Positions 25,821 through 33,414 of a stretch of 64,000 nt of DNA are shown in pieces. The first letter of the stretch is position 1. Each line of letters starts with the position of its first letter. The position numbers and the translations under genes were made by a program. The DNA comes from Rikenellaceae bacterium (GTDB lineage Bacteria; Bacteroidota; Bacteroidia; Bacteroidales; Rikenellaceae): positions 124,001 through 188,000 of the forward strand of contig SUZC01000001.1 of NCBI GenBank assembly GCA_015060165.1. Reading direction: 5' to 3'. The notes under the pieces are model-generated. The model was not told the origin of the DNA. It saw only the letters and a list, made by a program, of their open reading frames with translations, and did not search any database.

Positions 25821-26504
25821 ATGGAAGCAAAGAAAACTCAGGTTTACAATCTAATCATTCTTGATAAAAGCGGCTCAATGGATAGTATTCGTGCTGCCGC
25901 AATCAATGGGTACAACGAAACTCTTGGGGCAATTAAAGCAGCACAGCTCAAACATAATGATACTCAAGAGCACTTTATATCTTTGGCTGCATTTTGTAGT
26001 TGTGGCGTTGATATGATTTACGATTGTACCCCTATCAATGAAGCCACAAAACTAACTAAGGACAAATACAATCCTTGTTGCCTTACACCTCTATATGACG
26101 CTATTGGCATAACAGTAAAAGCATTAAGTAAAAAGACTGATGCTCTAGAAGATGCAGCAGTGTTGGTTACAATTATTACAGATGGCGCAGAGAATGCATC
26201 AGCGGAATGGAGTGGTCAAGCCGTCAAAGCACTCATAGATGAGCGTAAGGAGGAGGGATGGATGTTCTCATATATTGGTGCGGATCACGATGTAGAGAGT
26301 GCTGCGGCAAGTATATCAATTACCAATACGGTCGTATGGGATAAGAGTGAGGCTGGAACCACAGCCGTAATCGATAATGAGAATGACGCTCGTAGCAGAT
26401 TCTACGACAAAGTAAATCTTTGCGGTGTAATAAATCCATTTATGCAGCCATCTGCTATAAAGAAAATGCGTAAACAATTTGCAGAAGAATATTATAAAGA
26501 ATAA
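25821..26504 (+). CDS. Von Willebrand factor A (VWA) domain protein
   Basis: A 227-residue cytosolic VWA protein. The metal-ion-dependent adhesion site is complete: DKSGS at residues 15-19, the Thr in CCLTPLYDAIG, and the Asp in ITDGAEN. The rest is the alternating alpha/beta fold with FSYIGADHDVE near residue 154. Such intracellular VWA proteins usually act as metal-dependent protein-interaction modules, often with AAA+ ATPases; one is encoded at 30659 in the same regulon. There is no signal peptide. The stop is 4 bases before the next start. Confidence 0.88.
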   Translation: MEAKKTQVYNLIILDKSGSMDSIRAAAINGYNETLGAIKAAQLKHNDTQEHFISLAAFCSCGVDMIYDCTPINEATKLTKDKYNPCCLTPLYDAIGITVKALSKKTDALEDAAVLVTIITDGAENASAEWSGQAVKALIDERKEEGWMFSYIGADHDVESAAASISITNTVVWDKSEAGTTAVIDNENDARSRFYDKVNLCGVINPFMQPSAIKKMRKQFAEEYYKE

Positions 26505-26508
26505 AGTT

Positions 26509-27492
26509 ATGAATTTCAGCATTAAACTATCAATAAACAAGCGGCAAGATTCGCATCACAATACATTCCTTTTAAGATGGAATCCCGCCATATCATCATA
26601 CACAATGAAACGATTCAACGATGATATTGAGGAGTGGCACAATGGCTATTGGGATAGCGACTTTGATTGGAGCATGCACGATTGGCAGAAGGCACAATGT
26701 GGCGACCGATTCTTTATGGTTCGTGTTGGCGAGGGTAATACTGGTATATTTGCAGCAGGCCGATTCACTTCCGATCCGTCAAAAGGCGATGATTGGGCAA
26801 AGAAGGGCAGAGATATTTACTATATGCGGATGGAATTTGAAGCAGTATTCCACCCCGACCGTTCTAACATCATCACAACCGAGGAGTTGGAGCGAGAACT
26901 ACCCAACATCAATTGGAGACAAGGACATTCAGGCGAACTGATCGACAACTCAACAGCAGAGAAGTTGGAGGTTATATGGCGACTCCATAACGAGCGCAAC
27001 AAATATGCCTTCTTACCTTGTGCCGCAAAGAATGAGGATTATGACTCTCGTTCTGACATAGACAAGGCTATTGAGTTCGCATCAAAGGCTCACGCTGCCG
27101 ACTATGATTTCGATGGCAACCCCACTATACTCCACCCGATAGCGGTTGGAATGATGGGCACCACCGACGCTGAGCGTATCGTAGGATTCCTCCACGATGT
27201 TGTAGAGGATACGAAATACACGTTTGATGACCTTATCGAAGAAGGATTCTCTGAGGAGGTAATATCTGCTCTGCGACTGCTTACACACGACAAACAAATG
27301 CCATATATGAAGTATATCGAGCAGATCTGTGAGTCGGGCAACCAAACAGCAATCAATGTTAAGATCAATGATCTGAAGCACAACTTGGCTCGTGGTGAGG
27401 CTGGCGGCCATACCCAATGCGTCGAGAAACACACTGTGGCTTTGGCATACATTGAATCATATTTAGCCAAACATCTTAACGATGTGAAATAA
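26509..27492 (+). CDS. PUA/EVE-like domain fused to RelA/SpoT-type HD hydrolase domain
   Basis: A 327-residue protein. Residues about 40-165 look like an EVE/PUA-like fold (GDRFFMVRVGEGNTGIFAAG; IYYMRMEFEAVFHP). Residues about 185-320 form an HD domain of the SpoT/Mesh1 kind: AIEFASKAHAADY, LHPIAVG near 207, FLHDVVEDT near 227 and KINDLKHNLARG. These supply the His, His-Asp and Asp metal ligands. SpoT-like HD domains hydrolyse (p)ppGpp or other nucleotides; there is no synthetase domain. The start at 26509 is chosen because it lies 4 bases after the VWA stop; an in-frame ATG at 26479 lies inside that gene. The link of a nucleic-acid reader to a nucleotide hydrolase is unusual. Confidence 0.75.
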   Translation: MNFSIKLSINKRQDSHHNTFLLRWNPAISSYTMKRFNDDIEEWHNGYWDSDFDWSMHDWQKAQCGDRFFMVRVGEGNTGIFAAGRFTSDPSKGDDWAKKGRDIYYMRMEFEAVFHPDRSNIITTEELERELPNINWRQGHSGELIDNSTAEKLEVIWRLHNERNKYAFLPCAAKNEDYDSRSDIDKAIEFASKAHAADYDFDGNPTILHPIAVGMMGTTDAERIVGFLHDVVEDTKYTFDDLIEEGFSEEVISALRLLTHDKQMPYMKYIEQICESGNQTAINVKINDLKHNLARGEAGGHTQCVEKHTVALAYIESYLAKHLNDVK

Positions 27493-27504
27493 TGACAAGA
27501 TTGC

Positions 27505-27536
27505 AGGGTGAGGTATTAAACTCACCCTAATTTTTT
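27505..27536 (+). terminator. Terminator of the HIRAN operon
   Basis: AGGGTGAG / CTCACCCT stem with an 8-base loop followed by AATTTTTTG. Confidence 0.85.
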
Positions 27537-27555
27537 GTATTTTGCGCCAATTTTA

Positions 27556-27584
27556 GGGTTCTATTACTAAAGGTACTAGAACCC
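27556..27584 (-). terminator. Hairpin between convergent transcripts
   Basis: GGGTTCTA / TAGAACCC, 8 bp, downstream of the minus-strand gene at 27675. Its U-tract is weak, so it may be only a partial terminator. Confidence 0.45.
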
Positions 27585-27674
27585 TTCCTAATAATACATA
27601 GTCAATCAATAAATTACAATATTTTACTTATTTTCAGGTCGCACTACAAGTCATAATATAAAGCAAAAACATAT

Positions 27675-28217
27675 TTAGGATGCAAAATCATAGGATTCAA
27701 TTGTGTTTACTAACAACTTTATCAAATCATTTTGCAGGCGATTAAAATTTGGCTCATAAATTTTCCCATCACATTTCTCATTGATGATATTAATGCTTTC
27801 ATTGATAAGTTTATTGCGTTGCATCATCCCAAAGGCAGTCTCAAAATCTAAATGCTCTTTGTTTTTAAGAAAAGAGAATACTTGATACTTCGCAGATTTT
27901 GATGCAGCCTCAATACAACTCGTATCATACTCGAAATTTTTATTGTACCGTATTAATGCTTTGATAATATCCCTCCCTTTATTTAAAACGATTTGCCTAC
28001 TTTTATCATATGCCTCTTTATGGGGTTTTAAATCTGCTACTTGCTTAAATAATGTGACTAATTCATTTTTAACCTCATTCACGATATTCGGAAATGCATA
28101 GGTCTCACTATACTTAATTATAACGCCATTGATAGCGTACGTTAAATCTCGCAATTGACTATACTCACTTTTGCCTTCTAGTCGTTTAAAATTTTCAATA
28201 TCTTTAATCTTTTTCAT
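27675..28217 (-). CDS. Hypothetical helical protein
   Basis: A 180-residue, lysine-rich, predominantly helical soluble protein without signal peptide, membrane segment or recognised motif. It stands alone on the minus strand between the HIRAN operon and the replication-like genes. It has its own promoter and a long leader containing a hairpin. AT-rich like the rest of this part of the island. No function can be proposed. Confidence 0.65.
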   Translation of the reverse strand: MKKIKDIENFKRLEGKSEYSQLRDLTYAINGVIIKYSETYAFPNIVNEVKNELVTLFKQVADLKPHKEAYDKSRQIVLNKGRDIIKALIRYNKNFEYDTSCIEAASKSAKYQVFSFLKNKEHLDFETAFGMMQRNKLINESINIINEKCDGKIYEPNFNRLQNDLIKLLVNTIESYDFAS

Positions 28218-28258
28218 ATTGTTATATTATTTTTTTGTTTTTCGACAATAATGACGTA

Positions 28259-28277
28259 CACACTCTCAATGAGTGTG
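28259..28277 (-). other. Hairpin in the leader of the gene at 28217
   Basis: CACACTC-TCAAT-GAGTGTG, a perfect 7-bp stem 42 bases upstream of the start. It could be an operator or an RNA structure. Confidence 0.4.
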
Positions 28278-28355
28278 CTGTTTAGTTATTATGTTTAAGT
28301 GATTTTCCGAGGGAGATACTCTTCTTTTTATTTCCCACTTATTTTTCAACTAATG

Positions 28356-28386
28356 CAAATATATACATTTTATTCAATAAAAACAA
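28356..28386 (-). promoter_or_regulatory. Promoter for the hypothetical gene at 28217
   Basis: On the minus strand, TATATTTG (28356-28363) is preceded by TTTG (28383-28386) with a 19-bp spacer, a full Bacteroidetes promoter. The transcript would have a leader of about 130 bases. Confidence 0.55.
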
Positions 28387-28581
28387 ATTATTGAACATTT
28401 ATATATGACTATTTTAAAGGTGGTAGAGATACCTTTTATATAATATATAGCACCGTAACTCGTGTTGTCATCTTGGGGTAACACCTTGCAGTTCAAGACA
28501 TCTATTGTCTGTTAAAAATTCCTGAAATATTTTTTTACAAAATAACAAGGCTAAAATATTCTGCAAACTACAACCAGATTC

Positions 28582-28613
28582 TTTGGTTTTTAATTAAAAA
28601 ATTTATATCTTTG
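28582..28613 (+). promoter_or_regulatory. Consensus promoter of the replication-like operon
   Basis: TTTG (28582-28585), a 20-bp spacer and TATCTTTG (28606-28613) form a textbook Bacteroidetes promoter. The leader to the ATG at 28718 is about 100 bases and holds no clear structure. The rest of the 28218-28717 gap is very AT-rich. Confidence 0.7.
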
Positions 28614-28717
28614 CAATGAGATGATTAAGGGAGGATTTATTTATTTCACATAGCACATCTTAGAAGTGAATAGTTCTCCTGTCTCGTAAAAATAATTCCA
28701 TAGTAAAAAAATCAAAT

Positions 28718-29611
28718 ATGGATAATAATAAAATTTTGGACTACCAGTTTACGGCAGTCCCAACACAACTTATGATATTACTCGATGTAAACTGTCGCAG
28801 TATGCTTTTTACTTTATGCCAATTGTCGTCATACTACTCAGATGAGAATGGCAGATTCTTTAGGACTAATTCAGATTTAGCAGAAGAATCACGACTCAGC
28901 CAAAAATTAGTCATTGCAGCAACTGACACTCTATACCGATACGGTATAATTGATGTTTGGAGTGTTGGTAAGAGCAACGGTAAACATTCAAATTATTTCA
29001 AATTGAATACAAATCGGTTCAAAGATTTTGAAGAACTATCAATGGATGACTTGAAGAATCCTGAATACCAGATTGAGATGGTGAACTATCGAGAGAAAGG
29101 GTACACACCGAGTTATTTAAAGAAGGATGAGATTGATGTGATAATATCACCACCGATTGCAACAGCTCAAGTAGATGAACTTTCAATTACCGTAAATGAA
29201 GAAAATGTTTCTACTAATGATTTACCTGGTGTGATCCCAAAAATTTCCCAATGTACCAACAATATAGATAATATAAATAATACAGATAATTTAGAAAATG
29301 AAGATAATATACATAATAAAGAAATTGAAGAGAATACAAATAATAGAGAAAATAGAGAAGAGAATATATTAAATAATAGCAAAGAGGAAATGGAAGAACA
29401 TTGGTATAATGTAGTATCGGAACGAGTAAATAACGGAGAAGAAATGATGGATATTTTTATTGATCTTGCAAAAAATGATTGGGATTGTTACCAATTTACT
29501 AAAATGTATCTTCGACAACATGACTATAAAACTTATTCTAACTCGAGAGATTTTTTCAGATGTTTAAACAGAAAATATGGTCCTAAAGACGAATATTTTG
29601 ATGTAGCTTAA
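28718..29611 (+). CDS. Winged-helix protein resembling replication initiators
   Basis: A 297-residue protein. Residues about 10-105 look like a winged helix (MLFTLCQLSSYYSDENGRFF; SDLAEESRLSQKLVIAATDTLYRYG). Residues about 175-225 are an Asn/Glu-rich low-complexity linker (runs such as NNIDNINNTDNLENEDNI). The C-terminal 70 residues form a small helical domain. This layout, HTH then loose linker then small domain, recalls DnaD/phage O-type replication proteins, but no catalytic motif or firm family signature is visible. It starts a three-gene operon ending in a NUMOD3 protein. Replication of the excised element is the most likely role (inference). Confidence 0.55.
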   Translation: MDNNKILDYQFTAVPTQLMILLDVNCRSMLFTLCQLSSYYSDENGRFFRTNSDLAEESRLSQKLVIAATDTLYRYGIIDVWSVGKSNGKHSNYFKLNTNRFKDFEELSMDDLKNPEYQIEMVNYREKGYTPSYLKKDEIDVIISPPIATAQVDELSITVNEENVSTNDLPGVIPKISQCTNNIDNINNTDNLENEDNIHNKEIEENTNNRENREENILNNSKEEMEEHWYNVVSERVNNGEEMMDIFIDLAKNDWDCYQFTKMYLRQHDYKTYSNSRDFFRCLNRKYGPKDEYFDVA

Positions 29612-29677
29612 TATTTATATATAGGAGTAGCTCTAATGCTACTCCTTAAAAATAATCATTAAAAATATGTTATAATT

Positions 29678-29896
29678 ATGAATAATAGAAAGGATTGTTC
29701 AATTGAAGAGGTTAAAAGACTTCTAGGATTAGAGGAGTACTATCCAAGAATGGTAATTCACCCAATTCCAACACGAGACTACTATTACAAGGTCGAAGGT
29801 CAGCCATTTACACTCTACACCTATTGGCAACTCCGAGACAAGGGTGTAAAAGATGAAAAAATAACACACAAAATACACCGAAGGGAGGTACGCTAA
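29678..29896 (+). CDS. Small hypothetical protein
   Basis: A 72-residue basic protein with several Tyr (DYYYKVEGQPFTLYTYW) and no known motif. It lies in an operon with the winged-helix gene before it, and its TAA stop overlaps the next gene's ATG (TAATG), which supports it being a real translated gene. Confidence 0.6.
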   Translation: MNNRKDCSIEEVKRLLGLEEYYPRMVIHPIPTRDYYYKVEGQPFTLYTYWQLRDKGVKDEKITHKIHRREVR

Positions 29897-30249
29897 TGGA
29901 ACAGACACAACAAAGTATCCAAAGAAGTGGTAATCTTAATCCAATGTGGGGCAAACGCCACAGTGCTGAGTCTAAAAAGAAAATAAGCGATTCTCAGAAG
30001 GCTCGCTATGCTGCTATCAGAAAGGCTATCACGGAGCGAGAAGATATACTCGACTATGGAGAAGATGATACACAAACTCGAAGAAACGTACTGCGACACT
30101 TGCTTGATAATAATGATTTACGCTTTGATAATGTCAAACAAGCAGCAGACTTCTTTGTAATTATGTTAGGTAAGGATAGAATTGAGGAGATTATTCATAA
30201 GGAAATTCACAAATATATAACCGAGAATTGTACATTGAGAGAGGGGTAA
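29896..30249 (+). CDS. Stand-alone NUMOD3-type DNA-binding protein
   Basis: A 117-residue protein. Residues about 10-40 (SGNLNPMWGKRHSAES, then KKKISDSQKARY) match the NUMOD3 motif, which in GIY-YIG and HNH homing endonucleases binds DNA in the minor groove. No nuclease domain is attached; the rest is charged and helical with a coiled-coil-like end (DRIEEIIHKEIHKYI). Start and previous stop overlap, indicating coupling. It may be a DNA-binding partner of the winged-helix protein in the same operon, or a remnant of a homing nuclease. Confidence 0.7.
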   Translation: MEQTQQSIQRSGNLNPMWGKRHSAESKKKISDSQKARYAAIRKAITEREDILDYGEDDTQTRRNVLRHLLDNNDLRFDNVKQAADFFVIMLGKDRIEEIIHKEIHKYITENCTLREG

Positions 30250-30603
30250 ACTCACCTCATCTCTATAAAAGTTGCAAGGGTGGTATTATACTATAATGTA
30301 ATTATAGTGTAACTACTTGATGTTCATGCCGACATTACTGTTTGTCGTGTAATGCTACACTGAAAAAAAGTATTGCAAATTGCTGTCAATCTGAAGGCAT
30401 TTTAAACTCGCTACCGATGGCAAATTGCACCTGATACCTACTGCAATCTGCACTACATATAATAATATAAGAATATAATAAAATAATAGGAACTCATATC
30501 ATAAACATAGAGTTCCTATTATTTTGAGAAATGAACCATTTCCTTAAAAGCATTTTGTGTCGGCAAGAACTTTTCTCCAATAATGCACTTTGAATTTTAC
30601 TTG
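30250..30603. other. Intergenic region with short repeats
   Basis: It contains the palindrome ACTATAAT-GTA-ATTATAGT (30290-30308), two copies of GCAAATTGC (30375-30383 and 30420-30428) and a related GCAATCTGC (30443-30451), then the terminator at 30484-30521. The repeats next to a replication-like operon could be iterons or protein sites. No open reading frame of note. Confidence 0.5.
30484..30521 (+). terminator. Terminator upstream of the AAA+ operon
   Basis: A perfect 12-bp stem (TAATAGGAACTC and complement) followed by TTTTG; it separates the replication-like operon from the regulated promoter of the AAA+ gene. Confidence 0.75.
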
Positions 30604-30637
30604 TGCCACCATTTGGCATAGATGCGTCATATCTTTG
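30604..30637 (+). promoter_or_regulatory. Operator-promoter of the AAA+ operon
   Basis: The palindrome TGCCA-CCATT-TGGCA (30604-30618) is centred 19 bp upstream of the -7 box TATCTTTG (30630-30637). There is no TTTG at the -33 position. The same arrangement occurs upstream of the WYL gene at 36174. Confidence 0.7.
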
Positions 30638-30658
30638 CATCAGTTAAAAATAAAAGAT

Positions 30659-32401
30659 ATGAAAAATTCATTCGCAAGTCGCCAACAAATGGCTGCAATC
30701 AAAAAATCAACTGGATTTAACAGACCTTATGATGACACAAATGACGAACATGAGACACTCGCTCCTACTTGTTTGTTGGATGCTATTGAAGTTATCGTTG
30801 AGCGTGCCGCAGACTGTGGACTATCCTGTGGCTTCTACAAAAGTGTAGATGCAAGTTTGGAGTACTTATCATCTCGCTTGGAAATGACCAAAAACGAGGC
30901 ATTATTGCTATCTGTTGCCGTAAATATGGGCACAGACTTCCGTATCACATTAGCCAACATTGCCGAGTACTTTGCTTGTTCTCGCATTAAGGTATTAAAA
31001 CTTGCCAAAGATATAGACTCGCTTGTTGAGCGCAGGTATCTTCGCAGAGTCAAAATGCGTGACCGAGAGACTACATATACACTACATTACGAGGCAGTGG
31101 AGTCAATACAGAATGACAAGCCTTACATTCGCCAACCACAATCAAGGCTAAACGCCGAGCAATTATTTGAGGAGATACACAAACTAATCAGAGCGCTAAA
31201 ACATCGACAGATAGACTTCGCTACATTTGCAGAGGAGGCAGAGTTGCTTATCGCATCAAACAACCATCTACAATTTAGTAAGACATTCAAGGCTCTTGAT
31301 TTGCAGGACAATAATAAACTTATACTAATCAAGGCGTGTGATATGCTTGTCAATCAAGATGATGAACTCATTATGTTTGATGACATAGATGAGATGTTTG
31401 ATTCGGAGTCGGTCATATCACGACTGCATAAAGACATACTGAATGGAACAAATGAACTTATTAAGAAAGAGGTATTGGGACAATACCCTAATGACAGTTT
31501 TCGGTCAAGGGATATATTTCAATTGACCGAGAAGGCGTGCACCGAGTTGTTGGGTGAGTTTGGTATCACCAAATCATTTGTCGAGACGCCCGCTAAAAAC
31601 AAAAATCTCACCCAACCATCTGACATCTTTACCAAGAGCCTATATTACAATCCTTCGGAGGAGCAACAAATATCTCGTCTTGAGTCGCTCTTGCAGCCAG
31701 ATGCATTTACAAACATTACCCAAAGACTTGCCGACAGCGGTATGCGTAAGGGCTTTGCTTGTCTGTTCTATGGAGCTCCTGGAACGGGTAAGACCGAGAC
31801 TGTATTGCAACTTGCTCGCAAGACAGGACGTGCATTGATGCAAGTCAATATATCGAGTATTAAGGATAAGTATGTCGGCGAGAGTGAGAAGAACATCAAA
31901 AACCTATTCGACCGTTATCGCCGATTGGTAGAGTCTGAACCTATAGCGCCAATACTCTTTTTCAATGAGGCTGATGCTATATTTAACAAGCGTTCGGAGA
32001 ACACTGAGCGTGCTGTTGATAAGATGGAGAACGCCATACAAAACATCATTCTCCAGGAGATGGAGACATTGGATGGTATCTTGATTGCCACCACAAACCT
32101 TACATCAAACCTTGACTCAGCCTTTGAGCGTCGCTTTATCTACAAGGTAAAGTTTGCTACACCGTCACTCGAAGCCAAGCAGGCTATATGGCAGTCGATG
32201 ATACCATCACTCAGCGAGGAGGATGCTGCCACACTTGCCTCTGCATATAATTTCAGCGGCGGACAGATCGAGAACATCGCTCGCAAGCAGACTGTGGAGT
32301 ACATCCTCACGGGCGAGCAGCCTTCGGTGGCAACCATTCGTAAGTTATGCGATGCGGAGTGTTTGAGCAACGTATCACCTCGCAGGGCAATAGGCTTTTA
32401 A
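30659..32401 (+). CDS. AAA+ ATPase with winged-helix-like N-terminus
   Basis: A 580-residue protein. About residues 75-145 look like a winged helix (ITLANIAEYFACSRIKVLKLAKDIDSLVERRYL region). Residues about 150-340 are helical and charged, and about 360-560 are a classic AAA ATPase domain. Walker A is GAPGTGKT near residue 371, followed by the pore-like KDKYVGESEKNIK. Walker B is ILFFNEADAI, with Asn in place of the usual first Asp. The sensor segment is IATTNLTSNLDSAFERRF, which holds the arginine finger. The fold is that of FtsH/Cdc48-type unfoldases or remodelers, but no protease domain is attached. The start at 30659 follows the promoter; an in-frame ATG at 30590 lies upstream of it. First gene of a three-gene operon. 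Confidence 0.85.
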   Translation: MKNSFASRQQMAAIKKSTGFNRPYDDTNDEHETLAPTCLLDAIEVIVERAADCGLSCGFYKSVDASLEYLSSRLEMTKNEALLLSVAVNMGTDFRITLANIAEYFACSRIKVLKLAKDIDSLVERRYLRRVKMRDRETTYTLHYEAVESIQNDKPYIRQPQSRLNAEQLFEEIHKLIRALKHRQIDFATFAEEAELLIASNNHLQFSKTFKALDLQDNNKLILIKACDMLVNQDDELIMFDDIDEMFDSESVISRLHKDILNGTNELIKKEVLGQYPNDSFRSRDIFQLTEKACTELLGEFGITKSFVETPAKNKNLTQPSDIFTKSLYYNPSEEQQISRLESLLQPDAFTNITQRLADSGMRKGFACLFYGAPGTGKTETVLQLARKTGRALMQVNISSIKDKYVGESEKNIKNLFDRYRRLVESEPIAPILFFNEADAIFNKRSENTERAVDKMENAIQNIILQEMETLDGILIATTNLTSNLDSAFERRFIYKVKFATPSLEAKQAIWQSMIPSLSEEDAATLASAYNFSGGQIENIARKQTVEYILTGEQPSVATIRKLCDAECLSNVSPRRAIGF

Positions 32402-32430
32402 CATAGGATACAATATAAAATCACAACACT

Positions 32431-32817
32431 ATGACAACCCACTCCCCAACACTTCAAGAGCATCAAGACAAGATGCTCTTGAGGATGGCTCGGATAGGCG
32501 ATATTGATAACAAGTTAATATATATCATCAGGCTATCGGAGCCTAACAATGTCCCACACTTTCATATTTGCGATAGAGCAACTTATGGCAATAAATTCCA
32601 CGTTTGCATAAAAATCAAAGAGTCGGAATACCACAATTATATGGGCGATGGCGATGTGTTGAGTGCCGACATAAAGCAGCGGCTCGTTGAGTTTCTTTGC
32701 TCCTCCGACAAGTGGGGAATGAATCATTGGGACATTCTCCTCCAAGAGTGGAACCGCAACAATCCCGACATTGAGATTGACCCCAAAACACCAATGCCCG
32801 ATTATAATAAATTATAA
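32431..32817 (+). CDS. DUF4160-like small protein (HFHI motif)
   Basis: A 128-residue soluble protein with NVPHFHICD near residue 43, then a strand and a helix ending in KQRLVEFL. The PxHFH motif and layout resemble the DUF4160 family, some members of which occur in toxin-antitoxin-like pairs. The protein encoded at 36942 shares this motif and layout, so the two are probably divergent paralogues. It lies 29 bases after the AAA+ gene. Function unknown. Confidence 0.6.
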   Translation: MTTHSPTLQEHQDKMLLRMARIGDIDNKLIYIIRLSEPNNVPHFHICDRATYGNKFHVCIKIKESEYHNYMGDGDVLSADIKQRLVEFLCSSDKWGMNHWDILLQEWNRNNPDIEIDPKTPMPDYNKL

Positions 32818-32828
32818 GTTATTTAGTT

Positions 32829-33374
32829 GTGTTTGACATAGTAATTCAGCATCTTACGTTTAATGTAAAGGTAATGTTTGCCGATGACAACAAGAACCTA
32901 TTTCCGTTGCCTTTGGAGTGTCGGGAGGAGGTCACTTTAGATGGGGAAGAAACAAAATTAAAAGACTATCTCTCGGCTCTGCTCAGTAGTTATCTCGATG
33001 ATGGTGAGCGACCATTCTGCTTTTTCATAAGGGAGATGTTGGCAGATGGAACAAGCGGGCGGGAATGGTTATACTATGGAGATGAGTTGTTGGGCACGTA
33101 TTCGGACAATGCGACAGAGGGCTGTTGCCGCCCAATATTTAAGGAGCAAGATGTTGTTCACGTTGTGTGTGATGACTACCTTACGGCAGGCGTTGTTGTG
33201 TCTCATTTGCCCGAAATGAACGCATACAAATTGCTGATTGACAATGGCGATGGAATGTTGTCATTAGTGCAAACACCATCCTCACGAGTTCTCCCCATCC
33301 GCTGGGAATACCATCTTCCACGCCCCCTGATGGGCTTCCTTCGCCAACACTGCAGAACATTGGTAAACAAATAA
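32829..33374 (+). CDS. Hypothetical protein, related in layout to the 34596-35162 product
   Basis: A 181-residue soluble protein. No known motif, but the second half (FKEQDVVHVVCDDYLTAGVV; YKLLIDNGDGM; PRPLMGFLRQHCRTL) parallels that of the minus-strand protein at 34596-35162 (FSYGDIVEVIDGDTLTLGII; YDVMVYKADGT; ARPIVKALKESMGTI). The shared part looks like an SH3-like barrel plus a final helix. Last gene of the AAA+ operon, 11 bases after the DUF4160-like gene, and followed by a strong terminator. Confidence 0.65.
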   Translation: MFDIVIQHLTFNVKVMFADDNKNLFPLPLECREEVTLDGEETKLKDYLSALLSSYLDDGERPFCFFIREMLADGTSGREWLYYGDELLGTYSDNATEGCCRPIFKEQDVVHVVCDDYLTAGVVVSHLPEMNAYKLLIDNGDGMLSLVQTPSSRVLPIRWEYHLPRPLMGFLRQHCRTLVNK

Positions 33375-33404
33375 AACCTCCCCGCTGAGTGAGCGGGGAG
33401 GTTT
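33374..33404. terminator. Bidirectional terminator
   Basis: A perfect 13-bp stem (AAACCTCCCCGCT and complement) between the converging AAA+ operon and the PD-(D/E)xK gene. Confidence 0.85.
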
Positions 33405-33414
33405 AACACTGTTA

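Noticed and set aside
29240..29400. Repetitive A/T-rich stretch that could be taken for a repeat array
   Set aside because: It is the Asn/Glu-rich linker of the winged-helix protein; units are irregular and there are no spacers, so it is not CRISPR.
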